The translations under genes were made by a program, and so were the position numbers. This document shows, in pieces, positions 35,150 through 44,584 of a stretch of 64,000 nucleotides of DNA. The stretch's first letter is position 1. Every line of letters begins with the position of its first letter. The DNA is taken from the NCBI GenBank assembly GCA_029379225.1, contig JAQYWR010000017.1, forward strand, positions 62,001 to 126,000, written 5' to 3'. Below the pieces are notes generated by a model, which saw only the letters and a program-made list of their open reading frames with translations, was not told the origin of the DNA and searched no databases. The stretch comes from Nostoc sp. S4 (GTDB lineage Bacteria; Cyanobacteriota; Cyanobacteriia; Cyanobacteriales; Nostocaceae).

Positions 35150-36589
35150 ATGCGGATACTATTTGTTGCAGCAGAGGCAGCACCGATTGCGAAAGTAGGC
35201 GGAATGGGCGACGTTGTTGGCGCATTGCCCAAATTCTTGAGAGCAATGGGGCATGATGTGCGGATATTCATGCCTTACTACGGCTTCTTGCCAGACAAAA
35301 TGCAGATTCCCCAAGAACCCATTTGGTGGGGAGATGCCATGTTCCAGCACTTTGCAGTCTACGAAACCGTTCTGCCTGGTACTGATGTACCGTTGTACTT
35401 ATTCGGACATCCAGCCTTTATGCCCCGGCACATTTACTTTGGAGAAGATGAAGATTGGCGGTTCACCTTGTTTGCCAATGGTGCAGCGGAGTTTGCTTGG
35501 AATTACTGGAAACCAGAAATTATTCACTGCCACGATTGGCATACGGGAATGATTCCCGTGTGGATGAACCAAGATCCTGATATCACCACCGTCTTTACTA
35601 TTCATAACTTAGCTTATCAAGGGCCGTGGCGTTGGTATTTAGAAAGAATTACTTGGTGTCCTTGGTATATGCAAGGACACAATACAATGGCAGCTGCGGT
35701 GCAATATGCCAATAAAGTAAATACAGTTTCGCCTACTTATGCTGAGCAAATCAAGACACCTGCTTACGGTGAAACATTAGAAGGTTTGTTGTCTTTTATT
35801 AGTGGTAAATTATCTGGGATTATCAATGGCATTGATACCGAAGTTTATAATCCAGAAACAGACAAATACATTGCCCAAAACTTCACAGCTGATACCCTGG
35901 AAAAACGTAAGGCTAATAAAATTGCTTTGCAGGAAGAAGTAGGATTAGAAGTTAATTCTGGTGCATTTTTAATTGGCATCGTCACCCGATTAGTAGAACA
36001 AAAAGGCATTGATTTAATCTTACAAATCCTCGATCGCTTTATGGCTTATACAGATGCACAGTTTGTGCTGTTAGGGACAGGCGATCGTTACTATGAAGGT
36101 CAGATGTGGCAATTAGCATCTCGCTTTCCCGGACGTATGGCAACTTACCTGCTGTATAACGATGCCTTGTCTCGCCGCATCTACGCTGGCACTGACGCCT
36201 TCTTGATGCCTAGCCGTTTTGAACCTTGTGGTATTAGCCAAATGATGGCTTTGCGTTACGGTTCTGTCCCCATTGTCCGCCGCACAGGTGGATTAGTTGA
36301 CACTGTATCACACCACGACCCCACAAATGGCACAGGCACCGGTTACTGCTTTGACCGCTATGAAGCACTAGACCTTTTCACCTGTATGATTCGCGCCTGG
36401 GAAGGCTTCCGTTTCAAACCCCAATGGGAACAACTACAAAAACGGGGTATGAGTCAAGACTTTAGTTGGTATCAATCTGCCAAGCAATACGTGAAATTAT
36501 ACAGGTCGATTTACGGCTTGCCAGAAGAAGAGGAAACACCACAGCCAGAGTTAGTCTTAAACGAGCCAGTGGTCGCTGGCAACTCCTGA
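35150..36589 (+). CDS. glgA: Glycogen synthase (ADP-glucose)
   Basis: A 479-residue GT5 glycogen synthase that transfers glucose from ADP-glucose to alpha-1,4-glucan. The KVGGMGDV substrate-binding motif lies at residues 15-22; the C-terminal nucleotide site reads [23 protein letters not shown] followed by [10 protein letters not shown]. Length and start ([12 protein letters not shown]) match the family. A terminator follows at 36613. Confidence 0.96.
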   Translation: MRILFVAAEAAPIAKVGGMGDVVGALPKFLRAMGHDVRIFMPYYGFLPDKMQIPQEPIWWGDAMFQHFAVYETVLPGTDVPLYLFGHPAFMPRHIYFGEDEDWRFTLFANGAAEFAWNYWKPEIIHCHDWHTGMIPVWMNQDPDITTVFTIHNLAYQGPWRWYLERITWCPWYMQGHNTMAAAVQYANKVNTVSPTYAEQIKTPAYGETLEGLLSFISGKLSGIINGIDTEVYNPETDKYIAQNFTADTLEKRKANKIALQEEVGLEVNSGAFLIGIVTRLVEQKGIDLILQILDRFMAYTDAQFVLLGTGDRYYEGQMWQLASRFPGRMATYLLYNDALSRRIYAGTDAFLMPSRFEPCGISQMMALRYGSVPIVRRTGGLVDTVSHHDPTNGTGTGYCFDRYEALDLFTCMIRAWEGFRFKPQWEQLQKRGMSQDFSWYQSAKQYVKLYRSIYGLPEEEETPQPELVLNEPVVAGNS

Positions 36590-36612
36590 ACCCTTAAATA
36601 ACTACTTTTTGT

Positions 36613-36674
36613 AACTCGCGATCGCATTCTTCAGATTAGCTTGATATCTGAAAATATCGAGCGCGAGTTTTTTT
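36613..36674 (+). terminator. Terminator of glgA
   Basis: AACTCGCG (36613-36620) pairs with CGCGAGTT (36662-36669), the loop holds a second TTCAGAT/ATCTGAA hairpin, and T's follow to 36674. Confidence 0.8.
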
Positions 36675-36778
36675 CGATTAAGCCATTTTGAAAATAGCAA
36701 GTAGGGAGTGGGTAATGGGGAAAAAGTTTGAAGGGCAAGTTTCTTGTGAATTCACTTACATAGAATAGGAATTATAAA

Positions 36779-37744
36779 TTAATAATTATTAGTCAATTTT
36801 TTCAACTCATAATCAACCATTAACTCGATTAATTGTTTAAAGGAGTATTGAGGTTGCCAAGTTATTTGAGTCTTAATTTTATCAATGCAACCAATCAATT
36901 GTATGGGTTCATCAGGTCGATAAAAAGCAGGATCGACAGAAACATAATTTTGCCAATTTAATCCAACGCAACTAAACGCATACTCAACAAGTTCTCTAAC
37001 AGAGTGAGTTTCTCCGCTGGCAATAATGTAATCGTCTGACTGCTCTTGTTGTAACATCAACCACATAGCGTAAACAACATCTTTGGCATAGCACCAGTCA
37101 CGACGAGCCTCTAGATTGCCTAATTTCAGTGTATTTACTAAACCGAGTTTAATTTGGGCTGCTGCCTGTGTAACTTTGCGAAAGACAAATTCCGTACCAC
37201 GTCGAGGAGATTCATGAGTGTAAGTGATGCCACAACAAGCATAGAGGTTGTACTTTTGGCGATAGTTGACAGTCATCCAATGAGCGTAAGCTTTGGCAAC
37301 ACCGTAGGGGTTACGGGGACGGAAGGCAGTCCGTTCAGTTTGGGGTGACTCGTCGGGTTGACCAAAGACTTCACTACTAGAAGCTTGATAAAATCTAGCA
37401 TTCGGTTTGCAGCGACGAATGGATTCTAAAAGGCGTGAGACACCAACAGCTGTGTACTCAGCTGTCAGGGTTGGTTGTGTCCAAGAAATCGGAACGTAGC
37501 TTTGGGAAGCTAAGTTATAAACTTCATCGGGTTGGCATTCATTGACTACATCCATCAGGGATGATTGATCGAGAAGGTCGCCGGATACAATTTGAATATT
37601 GTCTGAAAAATGAGTAATACGTTCTAGGTTGCTCGTGCTAGAACGGCGGACTAAACCATATACTTGATAGCCTTGTGACAAAAGGAATTCAGCAAGATAA
37701 GAGCCGTCTTGTCCGGTTAAGCCAGTAATCAGAGCTTTTTTCAT
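36779..37744 (-). CDS. gmd: GDP-mannose 4,6-dehydratase
   Basis: A 321-residue short-chain dehydrogenase that converts GDP-mannose to GDP-4-keto-6-deoxymannose, the precursor of GDP-fucose or GDP-rhamnose for surface polysaccharide. The NADP loop is ITGLTGQDGSYLAEFLL, and active-site motifs are SSSEVFGQ (Ser/Glu) and NPYGVAKAYAHW (Tyr/Lys). GIKYTHESPRRG-like text (GITYTHESPRRGTEFVFRK) is diagnostic for Gmd. It is slightly shorter than typical Gmd. A glycosyltransferase gene lies upstream on the same strand, so a small polysaccharide cluster. Confidence 0.92.
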   Translation of the reverse strand: MKKALITGLTGQDGSYLAEFLLSQGYQVYGLVRRSSTSNLERITHFSDNIQIVSGDLLDQSSLMDVVNECQPDEVYNLASQSYVPISWTQPTLTAEYTAVGVSRLLESIRRCKPNARFYQASSSEVFGQPDESPQTERTAFRPRNPYGVAKAYAHWMTVNYRQKYNLYACCGITYTHESPRRGTEFVFRKVTQAAAQIKLGLVNTLKLGNLEARRDWCYAKDVVYAMWLMLQQEQSDDYIIASGETHSVRELVEYAFSCVGLNWQNYVSVDPAFYRPDEPIQLIGCIDKIKTQITWQPQYSFKQLIELMVDYELKKLTNNY

Positions 37745-37913
37745 AAAAGACTTTAACTCATGTTTGACCTTTGATTAAAGAGCCAATAGCGAAATAACCT
37801 GTAAAATAATCTGAAGATTTAGGTAGAAATTACAGCAGATTTGAACAAACATGAAGTACGCAAGTTTCGCTTCCAAGCCAGGTAGAAAGCCTGTTCTACT
37901 TCTGCATTCTTCT

Positions 37914-39149
37914 TCAAGACTTCTGAATTCTGCTGTTAGTAGATAAAACCTCCTGGTAAACCTTAATCAACTCACCAGCAGAATCAATTTGATGAAATTT
38001 TTGAATTTGATTTCTACTATTAACTATATTATCCATGCGAAAATCTAAGTTCTCTATCATCTGTAAAATTAAGCTAGCTATTTGATTAATATTAAAAGGC
38101 TCGAAAGTAAAACGTAAATCTCCAATAGTTTCAGGAAGAGAAGTTACAGAAGAACATATAACTGGAACTTCCAAAGACATAGCCTCTAGAAGTGGAAGGC
38201 ATCCTGCTTCATATAATGACGGAATTACAACTAGCGAGCAGTTTTTATATAACCAACATAATTCAGTTTCAGGCACAATATCCAAAAAATGGATTTGCTC
38301 GGCAACTTCAGATGTTTTTAAATATTCTTCTATTACAGGAAAAAAACTTGAATTTTTCTTTCCAGTACATACAAGATGTATGACTATACCAAAATTGTCT
38401 TTAATATATTCAACTGCTTTTATTAAAGATAAATGATTTTTATGCTGCCAAGTTTGGGCGGGATAAAGTAAAAAAATATCTAATTGATTATATTTAGTTT
38501 CATAGTTCAATTGTTCTTCTGATGTGGGTGGCTGCAAATACATCTTTTGATAAGGTAACGGAGAAACATGAACTTTACTCTTATCTAATCGAAAGTATTT
38601 AAGCAAATCTTCCTTCACATGATTAAATGAAACAACAACTTTATTGGATGTTTCTAATGATTTCCAATAATGCTCTGCTCTCCAAATTCGTTCTTCAGGA
38701 GTAAAAAATTCTGGATAGTGTAATTCTTGAACATCATGCATAGTTATGACTAATGGATATCGTAAATCATAAGATGGTGGAATCTGGTAAGGTACATGAA
38801 GTAAGTCAATATCTAAGGATGCAAACCAAAGAAATGAGGGATTAAAATATTTAACTACTTGAGTAGGAAGATTAAATGTAAGTAATATTTGAGATAAAAG
38901 GTTAGTAAATCGACTAACCAATGTGTCAAAAAAATAAAATTTAAGTGGAATTATATATGGCTTCGCTTTAGCTTGATATTTATTAATTAAGTCAAAACAT
39001 TTTTTCTCTAATTCAGGAGAACACAAAACTAAAATTTCAATTTCATGAGATTTACTTTTACTTAATAAAATTTCCAAAATTCGCCAGGAGTATGGAGCTA
39101 CACCACCATTGTCTAAACTTAAATCTGCTAAAAAATAACCTAATTTCAT
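37914..39149 (-). CDS. Glycosyltransferase, GT4 (group 1) family
   Basis: A 411-residue GT-B glycosyltransferase. The N-terminus (MKLGYFLADLSLDNGGVAPY) has the usual Gly-rich acceptor loop, and the C-terminal donor site reads YEAGCLPLLEAMSLEVPVIC followed by SSVTSLPETIGD, with the E-x7-E pattern of GT4 retaining enzymes. Donor and acceptor are unknown; the neighbouring gmd suggests a GDP-sugar pathway and surface polysaccharide. AT content is higher than in the flanking housekeeping genes. Confidence 0.85.
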   Translation of the reverse strand: MKLGYFLADLSLDNGGVAPYSWRILEILLSKSKSHEIEILVLCSPELEKKCFDLINKYQAKAKPYIIPLKFYFFDTLVSRFTNLLSQILLTFNLPTQVVKYFNPSFLWFASLDIDLLHVPYQIPPSYDLRYPLVITMHDVQELHYPEFFTPEERIWRAEHYWKSLETSNKVVVSFNHVKEDLLKYFRLDKSKVHVSPLPYQKMYLQPPTSEEQLNYETKYNQLDIFLLYPAQTWQHKNHLSLIKAVEYIKDNFGIVIHLVCTGKKNSSFFPVIEEYLKTSEVAEQIHFLDIVPETELCWLYKNCSLVVIPSLYEAGCLPLLEAMSLEVPVICSSVTSLPETIGDLRFTFEPFNINQIASLILQMIENLDFRMDNIVNSRNQIQKFHQIDSAGELIKVYQEVLSTNSRIQKS

Positions 39150-39292
39150 TTAATTTATCTATATAGATATAATTATTTTAAAAGTTAGCTTTAAAGAACT
39201 TAGAGCAGTTACACTTTTTTAATTATTTTCAGGTAGAACATAGACTTAACTCAAAATATTATTAAGAGATTATGTATATGATTACTAATTCT

Positions 39293-39502
39293 TTAAGGTA
39301 GGCGCTCGTAAAATTGATATTCTTTAAGATATATTGGTAATGCATGTGATAAAGGTATGGGGAGAGACCTACCATGTATTGTTAGCACGCATAATGGATC
39401 GTGAAAAAGCTTAATTATTATTTCCCTTAGTAATAACCAAAAATAATAATAAAGCCCAGACGAGCGAAGACAATTTTTATGTATAAGGCTAGAAATAGCC
39501 AT
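39293..39502 (-). pseudogene. N-terminal fragment resembling a FkbM-type methyltransferase
   Basis: A 69-codon frame from ATG at 39502. The segment FHDPLCVLTIHGRSLPIPLS continuing HALPIYLKEYQFYERLP looks like the start of cyanobacterial FkbM methyltransferases found among polysaccharide genes. The frame ends at TAA right after YERLP, where full-length proteins continue, so about three quarters of the gene are missing. The surrounding 39150-39805 spacer contains no other coding region. The identification is tentative. Confidence 0.4.
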
Positions 39503-39805
39503 ATTTTTATCTCTTTGTTAAGATAGTTAGCTAGTTAGTATACAGATTTCGCTTGGAGGCTTCAACTTATATGCAACATTAAAACTTCAAAGAGTCTATG
39601 AGTTGCATTTACAACAACAAATAAAAACCTCTCTTCCAATATCTAATACCCTATTGGCGAGACACTCAATCATCAGAAAATCCTAAAAATAAGTATAAAA
39701 TAGGTTTTATTTGTTACTACCAACTCCCCATTTTTAAACGTTTTGTTCAAACCTGGAAAGTCTGATAAAACAATGAGATTTTTTGATTCACATTAAGCGC
39801 AATTT

Positions 39806-40672
39806 ATGAAAAATAATTATCGATACTGTAATTATGGGCTAATTGGGTTGATATCTTTAACCGCCATATTAAGTACAACTACATCTGCCCTAACACAATT
39901 GGTAGGCAATTCTTCAACTCAGCAAAATCTCACCTTTGCTTCTAACTTCATTTGGCCGACTCAAGGCTTTATTTCTCAAGGCTTTCGTAAATATCAACAC
40001 GAAGGAATTGATATTGCTGGAGCATCTGGAACTCCTATTGTTGCTGCTGCATCTGGTACAGTTATCAAAGCAGGTTGGGATAATTGGGGATTAGGCAATG
40101 CTATAACAATTAAACATCCTGACGGCAGCATCAGTGTTTATGGTCACAATCGCCGTTTATTGGTGAGCAAAGGTCAACAGGTCATTCAAGGTGAAATTAT
40201 TGCCGAGATGGGATCTACAGGTAATAGTACAGCACCTCATCTTCACTTTGAAATTCATCCAGATGGGCGAATAGCAGCCGATCCCCTTCGTCTATTGGCA
40301 TCCTCAACCGCAAATTTTACCTCTGCTTCTAAACAGCAACTTGGTAACTCTAACCGCCCAGTCTCAACATCCCCGATAGCAAAGCCAATTGCAATAGGTA
40401 CTGCATCTTTAAATACTAATAGCGAATGCAATGGAGTTACGATCCTTAAACGTGAGACTGCAAAAATTCGTGTCAAAGTGTGTAAAGAAAATGGTCAGTT
40501 ATTTTATATTGGTCAGCTCAAGCAAGACCAAAGTCAGCCGATAAAAATACCAGCTTTGAATCTTGGCAAAGGGAGATATCAAGCAAATAATGGTAGTTTT
40601 TCCTATTTAGTCACTCCTGAAAGAGTAGAAGTGTGGCAAAATGGCAGTCAGATTCGTTCTGAAAGTTTTTAA
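39806..40672 (+). CDS. M23 (LytM) family peptidase, exported
   Basis: A 288-residue peptidoglycan endopeptidase homologue. An N-terminal signal or anchor lies at about 12-30 (GLIGLISLTAILSTTTSALT). The M23 domain spans about 50-170 with zinc ligands in HEGIDIAG (His, Asp) and the catalytic HLHFEIHPDG; YGHNRRLLVSKGQQV supplies the other His. The C-terminal about 100 residues (from NSECNGVTILKRETAKIRVKV) form a separate beta-rich domain of unknown role. Confidence 0.9.
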   Translation: MKNNYRYCNYGLIGLISLTAILSTTTSALTQLVGNSSTQQNLTFASNFIWPTQGFISQGFRKYQHEGIDIAGASGTPIVAAASGTVIKAGWDNWGLGNAITIKHPDGSISVYGHNRRLLVSKGQQVIQGEIIAEMGSTGNSTAPHLHFEIHPDGRIAADPLRLLASSTANFTSASKQQLGNSNRPVSTSPIAKPIAIGTASLNTNSECNGVTILKRETAKIRVKVCKENGQLFYIGQLKQDQSQPIKIPALNLGKGRYQANNGSFSYLVTPERVEVWQNGSQIRSESF

Positions 40673-40940
40673 ATTTAAAATTATATAGCAGGAGGCATGA
40701 AGTAAAACATTACTATTCTTAACATCCATTCTTTCAAGATGTCCTAACCTTTAATTCGCTTGTTAGAAGTTCTCAATTGCAATCTGATTGCAGAAGTTTA
40801 GTTTTTATTAGTAACTCCTAAAAGTAATAACTTTGAGTGAGTTCAATGTTATTAACTCGTTTAAATACTAATAGAGATTTTGGTGAATTTAATATCAGCC
40901 TATGTACTTACATCTGGAAAATGAACACTATTAATAAAGC

Positions 40941-41708
40941 TTAAAATTTTTCTTTAATAGCTAACATCTGCAAAATTTTTTCAACACGATCCAACTCTCC
41001 AACGATTCGCCGAATTGGGTGAGGCCAAACCTTGACAAGGGTAGGAGTAGCACAAACCTGATTAATTTCTGCTTGTTCTGGATGAGTTAAAACATCAATT
41101 ACCTTCAAAGTATAAGGTTGTCCGAGCGATCGCTCTAACAATTCGTGTAAATTTTCAAGGATACGTTCGGTAGTTCCACTATGTCCTGCAACAAACAAGC
41201 GAAGGACATAGCCTTGTGTTGTTAATTGTTCATTTTGTGCTATTACTGGTTGGTGGTATTTTGGTACAGGTTGAGAAAAATCTAAACGTACAATTAAATC
41301 GTGATCTTCCCAAAGTTGGGGGAATGAGGAATGATAAGTTGTTAGCACCATGCGATCGCACAATCCTTCTTGCCAAGGAGCTGGTTGCCATACTAATTCC
41401 TCTGTACCAAAAATAGCATTCAGCAAAGCTTGATATCTAATTACAGCTGGATAAGCCTCAGCAAAAGTCCGCACTTGTTGAGTGCGCGGATCTAACCAGT
41501 GGTCAATAGTCGCAGTATAACAAGGCACTAAAAAGTGCGGTGGTTCTGGTAAATCTAGAATTTCCTGCAAAGCAGAACACAAATGCAAATGCCATCGACC
41601 CTGCTTGCTAGGGTCGATGCAGTAAATTAAATCTCCTCCAGGTGTAAATAGTGCAATGCCTTTAAACAACTGGGGTGTGGATAGTTTGTTTGTCGTCAAG
41701 TTATTCAT
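40941..41708 (-). CDS. KaiB-domain protein with long N-terminal extension
   Basis: A 255-residue protein. The C-terminal about 90 residues are a KaiB (thioredoxin-like) domain: YVLRLFVAGHSGTTERILEN, YTLKVIDVLTHPEQAEINQV and CATPTLVKVWPHPIRRIVGE. KaiB itself is about 100 residues and is the clock protein that binds KaiC. The N-terminal about 160 residues are a separate domain (FKGIALFTPGGDLIYCIDPS, HWLDPRTQQVRTFAEAYPAV) that I cannot name. It is probably a KaiB-like paralogue, as in SasA-type sensors, rather than the core oscillator. kaiA and kaiC are not adjacent. It lies just downstream of pilT on the same strand. Confidence 0.85.
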   Translation of the reverse strand: MNNLTTNKLSTPQLFKGIALFTPGGDLIYCIDPSKQGRWHLHLCSALQEILDLPEPPHFLVPCYTATIDHWLDPRTQQVRTFAEAYPAVIRYQALLNAIFGTEELVWQPAPWQEGLCDRMVLTTYHSSFPQLWEDHDLIVRLDFSQPVPKYHQPVIAQNEQLTTQGYVLRLFVAGHSGTTERILENLHELLERSLGQPYTLKVIDVLTHPEQAEINQVCATPTLVKVWPHPIRRIVGELDRVEKILQMLAIKEKF

Positions 41709-41796
41709 AGAAGCTAAGGAACTAAAAAGTAAAAATTCTTTCTTTTACCTTTTACCTTAGCGATAACCGCAACCAGGAACATAAAGATATTTAGGC

Positions 41797-41970
41797 ATGG
41801 GGCAAACAAGGAGTGTGGGAGGTGTGGGAAGATGGGGAAGAAAAGGAAGTGTGGGAAGGGTGGGAGGTGTGGGGGGAAAGATTTCTTCTCCATCCTCCTA
41901 TACTCCCCTCTCTCCCTACGCTCCCCACACTCCCTCATCCCCCTCATCTCCTTATTCCCCATTCCCCAAT
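41797..41970. repeat. Polypurine/polypyrimidine inverted repeat
   Basis: A GGTGTGGGAAG-type purine-rich half (41810-41880) is followed by its near complement, a CTCCCCACACTCCC-type half (41890-41970). It can form a long hairpin in either strand. A very similar arrangement lies at 47820-47970. It sits directly past the pilT stop codon and may serve as its transcription end. Confidence 0.75.
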
Positions 41971-41978
41971 CCCCAATA

Positions 41979-43259
41979 CTAAACCCGACCTCGGAGAAAT
42001 TGTGCCATTTCGTTAGGAGTTGGTGACATTTCTAAAGCAGTTTCTTCAGTAATGCGACCGTCTTGATAGAGATTCAGCAACGACTGATTCATCGTGATCA
42101 TGCCGTCGAAACTGGCTTGTTTCATCAGTTCGGTAATTTCATCATACTTACCATCTTTGATCCATTCTTTGATTGCCTCAGTGTTGATCAGGATATCGTG
42201 GAAAGCAGCTCGCTTCCCGTCAGTTGTGCGGCACAAACCTTGAGCAATCACTGCCACTAAAGACTCAGAAATTGCCACACGCATAGCATCCTGTTCTTCA
42301 CCAGAGTAGAGGTTGAGTATCCGCTCAATAGTTTTGACGGCACTATTAGTGTGCAACGTTCCCATCACCAAGTGACCAGTCTGAGCGGCTTTTAGAGCGG
42401 TGTTGACTGTTTCTTTATCCCGCATTTCTCCCACGAGAATCAAGTCTGGGTCTTCCCGCAAAGCTGCTTTCAAAGCGTTGTCAAATTTCCGAGTGTGCAT
42501 TCCCACTTCCCGCTGTTTGACTAAGGACTTACGGCTTTGGTGGACGAATTCTATCGGATCTTCGATGGTGATGATATGCTTTGCCATCTCTTTATTGATG
42601 TAGTCAATCATCGCCGCCATTGTTGTAGACTTACCAGAACCAGTTGGCCCAGTTACTAAAATTAATCCTTTATGGTGATGACAAATATCCCGAAAAACTG
42701 GCGGTAATCTCAACTGTTCCATAGTTAAGATTTTTAACGGAATCAACCGCAACACCATTGCAGGCCCTTTGAGGGAACCAAAGACGTTAATCCGCACGCG
42801 AGCAAACTCATATTGAGTTGCTCCGTCAAATTCTAAGTGTTCTTCAAAGCGCTGAATTTCTGCCTCAGTCATTACCTCCCCCAACCAACTCATCAAAGCC
42901 TCTTTATCGGTTTCTGGATAATCCGTTGATTGAATTTCTCCTCGGTTGCGGAAACGGGGTACTTCACCTACACCCAAATGAATATCAGAATATCCTTGGT
43001 CGTAAGCTTCCCTAATAATCTGCGCTAAAGTCAGTCCGGTATTTTTAGGGCGAGCTGAACTAGGTATTGGCGGGGGTGTACCCGGACGATGAGCTGCAAC
43101 AGGTGCAGAGTTAACAACAGGAGAGTTGGCACCTGACATATCTAATGTTTGTGTCATCTGACGCTGTGTACTCAATGTTGGCGGTGGTGGTGGCGGCATT
43201 GGTGGTAGGTTACGTCCAGCGGCAGAGTTAATATTTAATGGAGATTGTGATTCTGTCAT
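41979..43259 (-). CDS. pilT: Type IV pilus retraction ATPase PilT
   Basis: A 426-residue PilT that powers pilus retraction in twitching motility and DNA uptake. It has Walker A GPTGSGKSTT, the Asp box (IITIEDPIEFVHQSRKSLVK), Walker B LILVGEMRDKETV, the His box GHLVMGTLHTNSA and the PilT-type AIRSG-like region. The first about 75 residues are Pro-rich and low complexity (NLPPMPPPPPPTLS), which is longer than in proteobacterial PilT but common in cyanobacteria. Confidence 0.94.
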   Translation of the reverse strand: MTESQSPLNINSAAGRNLPPMPPPPPPTLSTQRQMTQTLDMSGANSPVVNSAPVAAHRPGTPPPIPSSARPKNTGLTLAQIIREAYDQGYSDIHLGVGEVPRFRNRGEIQSTDYPETDKEALMSWLGEVMTEAEIQRFEEHLEFDGATQYEFARVRINVFGSLKGPAMVLRLIPLKILTMEQLRLPPVFRDICHHHKGLILVTGPTGSGKSTTMAAMIDYINKEMAKHIITIEDPIEFVHQSRKSLVKQREVGMHTRKFDNALKAALREDPDLILVGEMRDKETVNTALKAAQTGHLVMGTLHTNSAVKTIERILNLYSGEEQDAMRVAISESLVAVIAQGLCRTTDGKRAAFHDILINTEAIKEWIKDGKYDEITELMKQASFDGMITMNQSLLNLYQDGRITEETALEMSPTPNEMAQFLRGRV

Positions 43260-43972
43260 ATATCTTCACATTTCGTAGTTAAAAAATTAAATTAGCAACA
43301 AGTCAAGTTAGTTTCTAAAAATAATTCTGAAAGACGCTACCATGCAAGCCTTAGCAGTAATGCGAGGCGATTCAAACTTCAGAAGCACAGTCAATACATT
43401 CGAGCGAAGTCATTATGTATCTTTTTTTGCACTTTGTTTAAATATTCAGAAGTTTTATAAAAACTTATTAGCCTGTATAACCTGGTTTAACATATATATA
43501 ACGTAATATAGCCTCAGTAAATACGCTATAAATAAGAGTTTTATATAATACTGATTTAAGAAAAATAAATATTTAACTCTATAAAATGAGAAATTTATTG
43601 CAACTGTCGAGTTTAATTGCTAGCAATTAACAACATAAATATTAGTAGTTCATGAATTCAGCGAATCTTGAAATTATGAGAAGAACTACCAAATATTATA
43701 AGAAATGTTAATTACATTCGGAATCATATACGGGGATCAAGCTTTAATCTAGATGCCTTTTAGCTTATGTGCCTGAAGACAGATGCAGAAAGGAAGCTTT
43801 TTCAATAAAAAGCAACTTGACTTTACATTCATAATTACAAAAAATTAACTGTAAACTTTAGTAAAAAAATGCTCATTTTCCTAATTAGGTTTTATATACT
43901 GAATTTCACATAAATGATTCAGTTTACTCGTAAAAAGCGGGAAAAAACTGGGAAAAAACTTGCTGTGTATTT
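43260..43972. other. Long AT-rich spacer, no gene seen
   Basis: About 710 bp between divergent pilT and a small membrane-protein gene. It contains tandem AT-rich stretches and ATATATAACG-type sequences but no recognisable gene, RNA or repeat array. Promoters in both directions are expected here. Confidence 0.55.
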
Positions 43973-43987
43973 TTGGGAGGAAAAGTC

Positions 43988-44362
43988 ATGGTTTCGGCTC
44001 AGAGCTCTAATCTAGGAAAGACCTACTCCTTGATGATGATTAAAAGCTTTTTAATATGGACTTTCACATTGGCAGTATGCTTGCTGGTTGTCGGTTTTCC
44101 ACTAGTTGTTTTAATGGCTACGGTCGGATGTCTGTTGTCGATGATTTTGCAATCTGTGATGCCAGTTAGTGCTGTTTTGCTGGTAGCGGGTGCTTTAATC
44201 ATGTTCAACATCATGGCAGTTGTATTTGCTGCGGGTGTGCTTACTGTTAAAGGAGTTCATCCCAACGAAGTCAAATGGTTAAGCTGGCTGCATGGAGAGG
44301 CAGACCAAATGCAGACTACTGTTTATGCTTCTTGCCCTTTAACTTGTGAGATTAAAATCTAG
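43988..44362 (+). CDS. Small membrane protein, unknown
   Basis: A 124-residue protein with two or three hydrophobic helices (about 17-48, 52-66 and 70-90) and a soluble C-terminal tail of about 30 residues (GVHPNEVKWLSWLHGEADQMQ). GGGAGG lies 8 nt upstream of ATG 43988; the frame opens 15 bp earlier with TTG. Not recognised. It is followed by a duplicated terminator. Confidence 0.65.
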   Translation: MVSAQSSNLGKTYSLMMIKSFLIWTFTLAVCLLVVGFPLVVLMATVGCLLSMILQSVMPVSAVLLVAGALIMFNIMAVVFAAGVLTVKGVHPNEVKWLSWLHGEADQMQTTVYASCPLTCEIKI

Positions 44363-44396
44363 TCATTACAATTGAATTCGACAAACAGTGCATCTG

Positions 44397-44478
44397 CCCG
44401 GTTCAGCCGGGTTTTTTCATGTTTTAGATAGTTTTTACTGCATTTGCCTGGTTCAGCCGATTTTTTTGATGTTTTATA
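44397..44478 (+). terminator. Tandemly duplicated terminator
   Basis: CCCGG-TTCAG-CCGGG (44397-44411) plus six T's is a good terminator. About 55 bp on, GCATTTGCCTGGTTCAGCCG (44450-44469) plus seven T's is a degenerate second copy with a broken stem. The flanking text (TGTTTTA-ATA) is also repeated, so the whole about 55-bp unit was duplicated. Confidence 0.85.
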
Positions 44479-44584
44479 TAATTCATCCTTTAATAATTTG
44501 TGATTTCTGTGATGATTCGTAGTTAACTATTGACTATTAACCCTAGACCGTTGACCATAGCTTTTGATAAATTACAACCGACAA

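Noticed and set aside
41714..42026. Several Pro/Ser- or Gly-rich open frames near 41.8-42.0 kb
   Set aside because: They arise from the polypurine/polypyrimidine repeat, occur in several frames at once and have no coding character.
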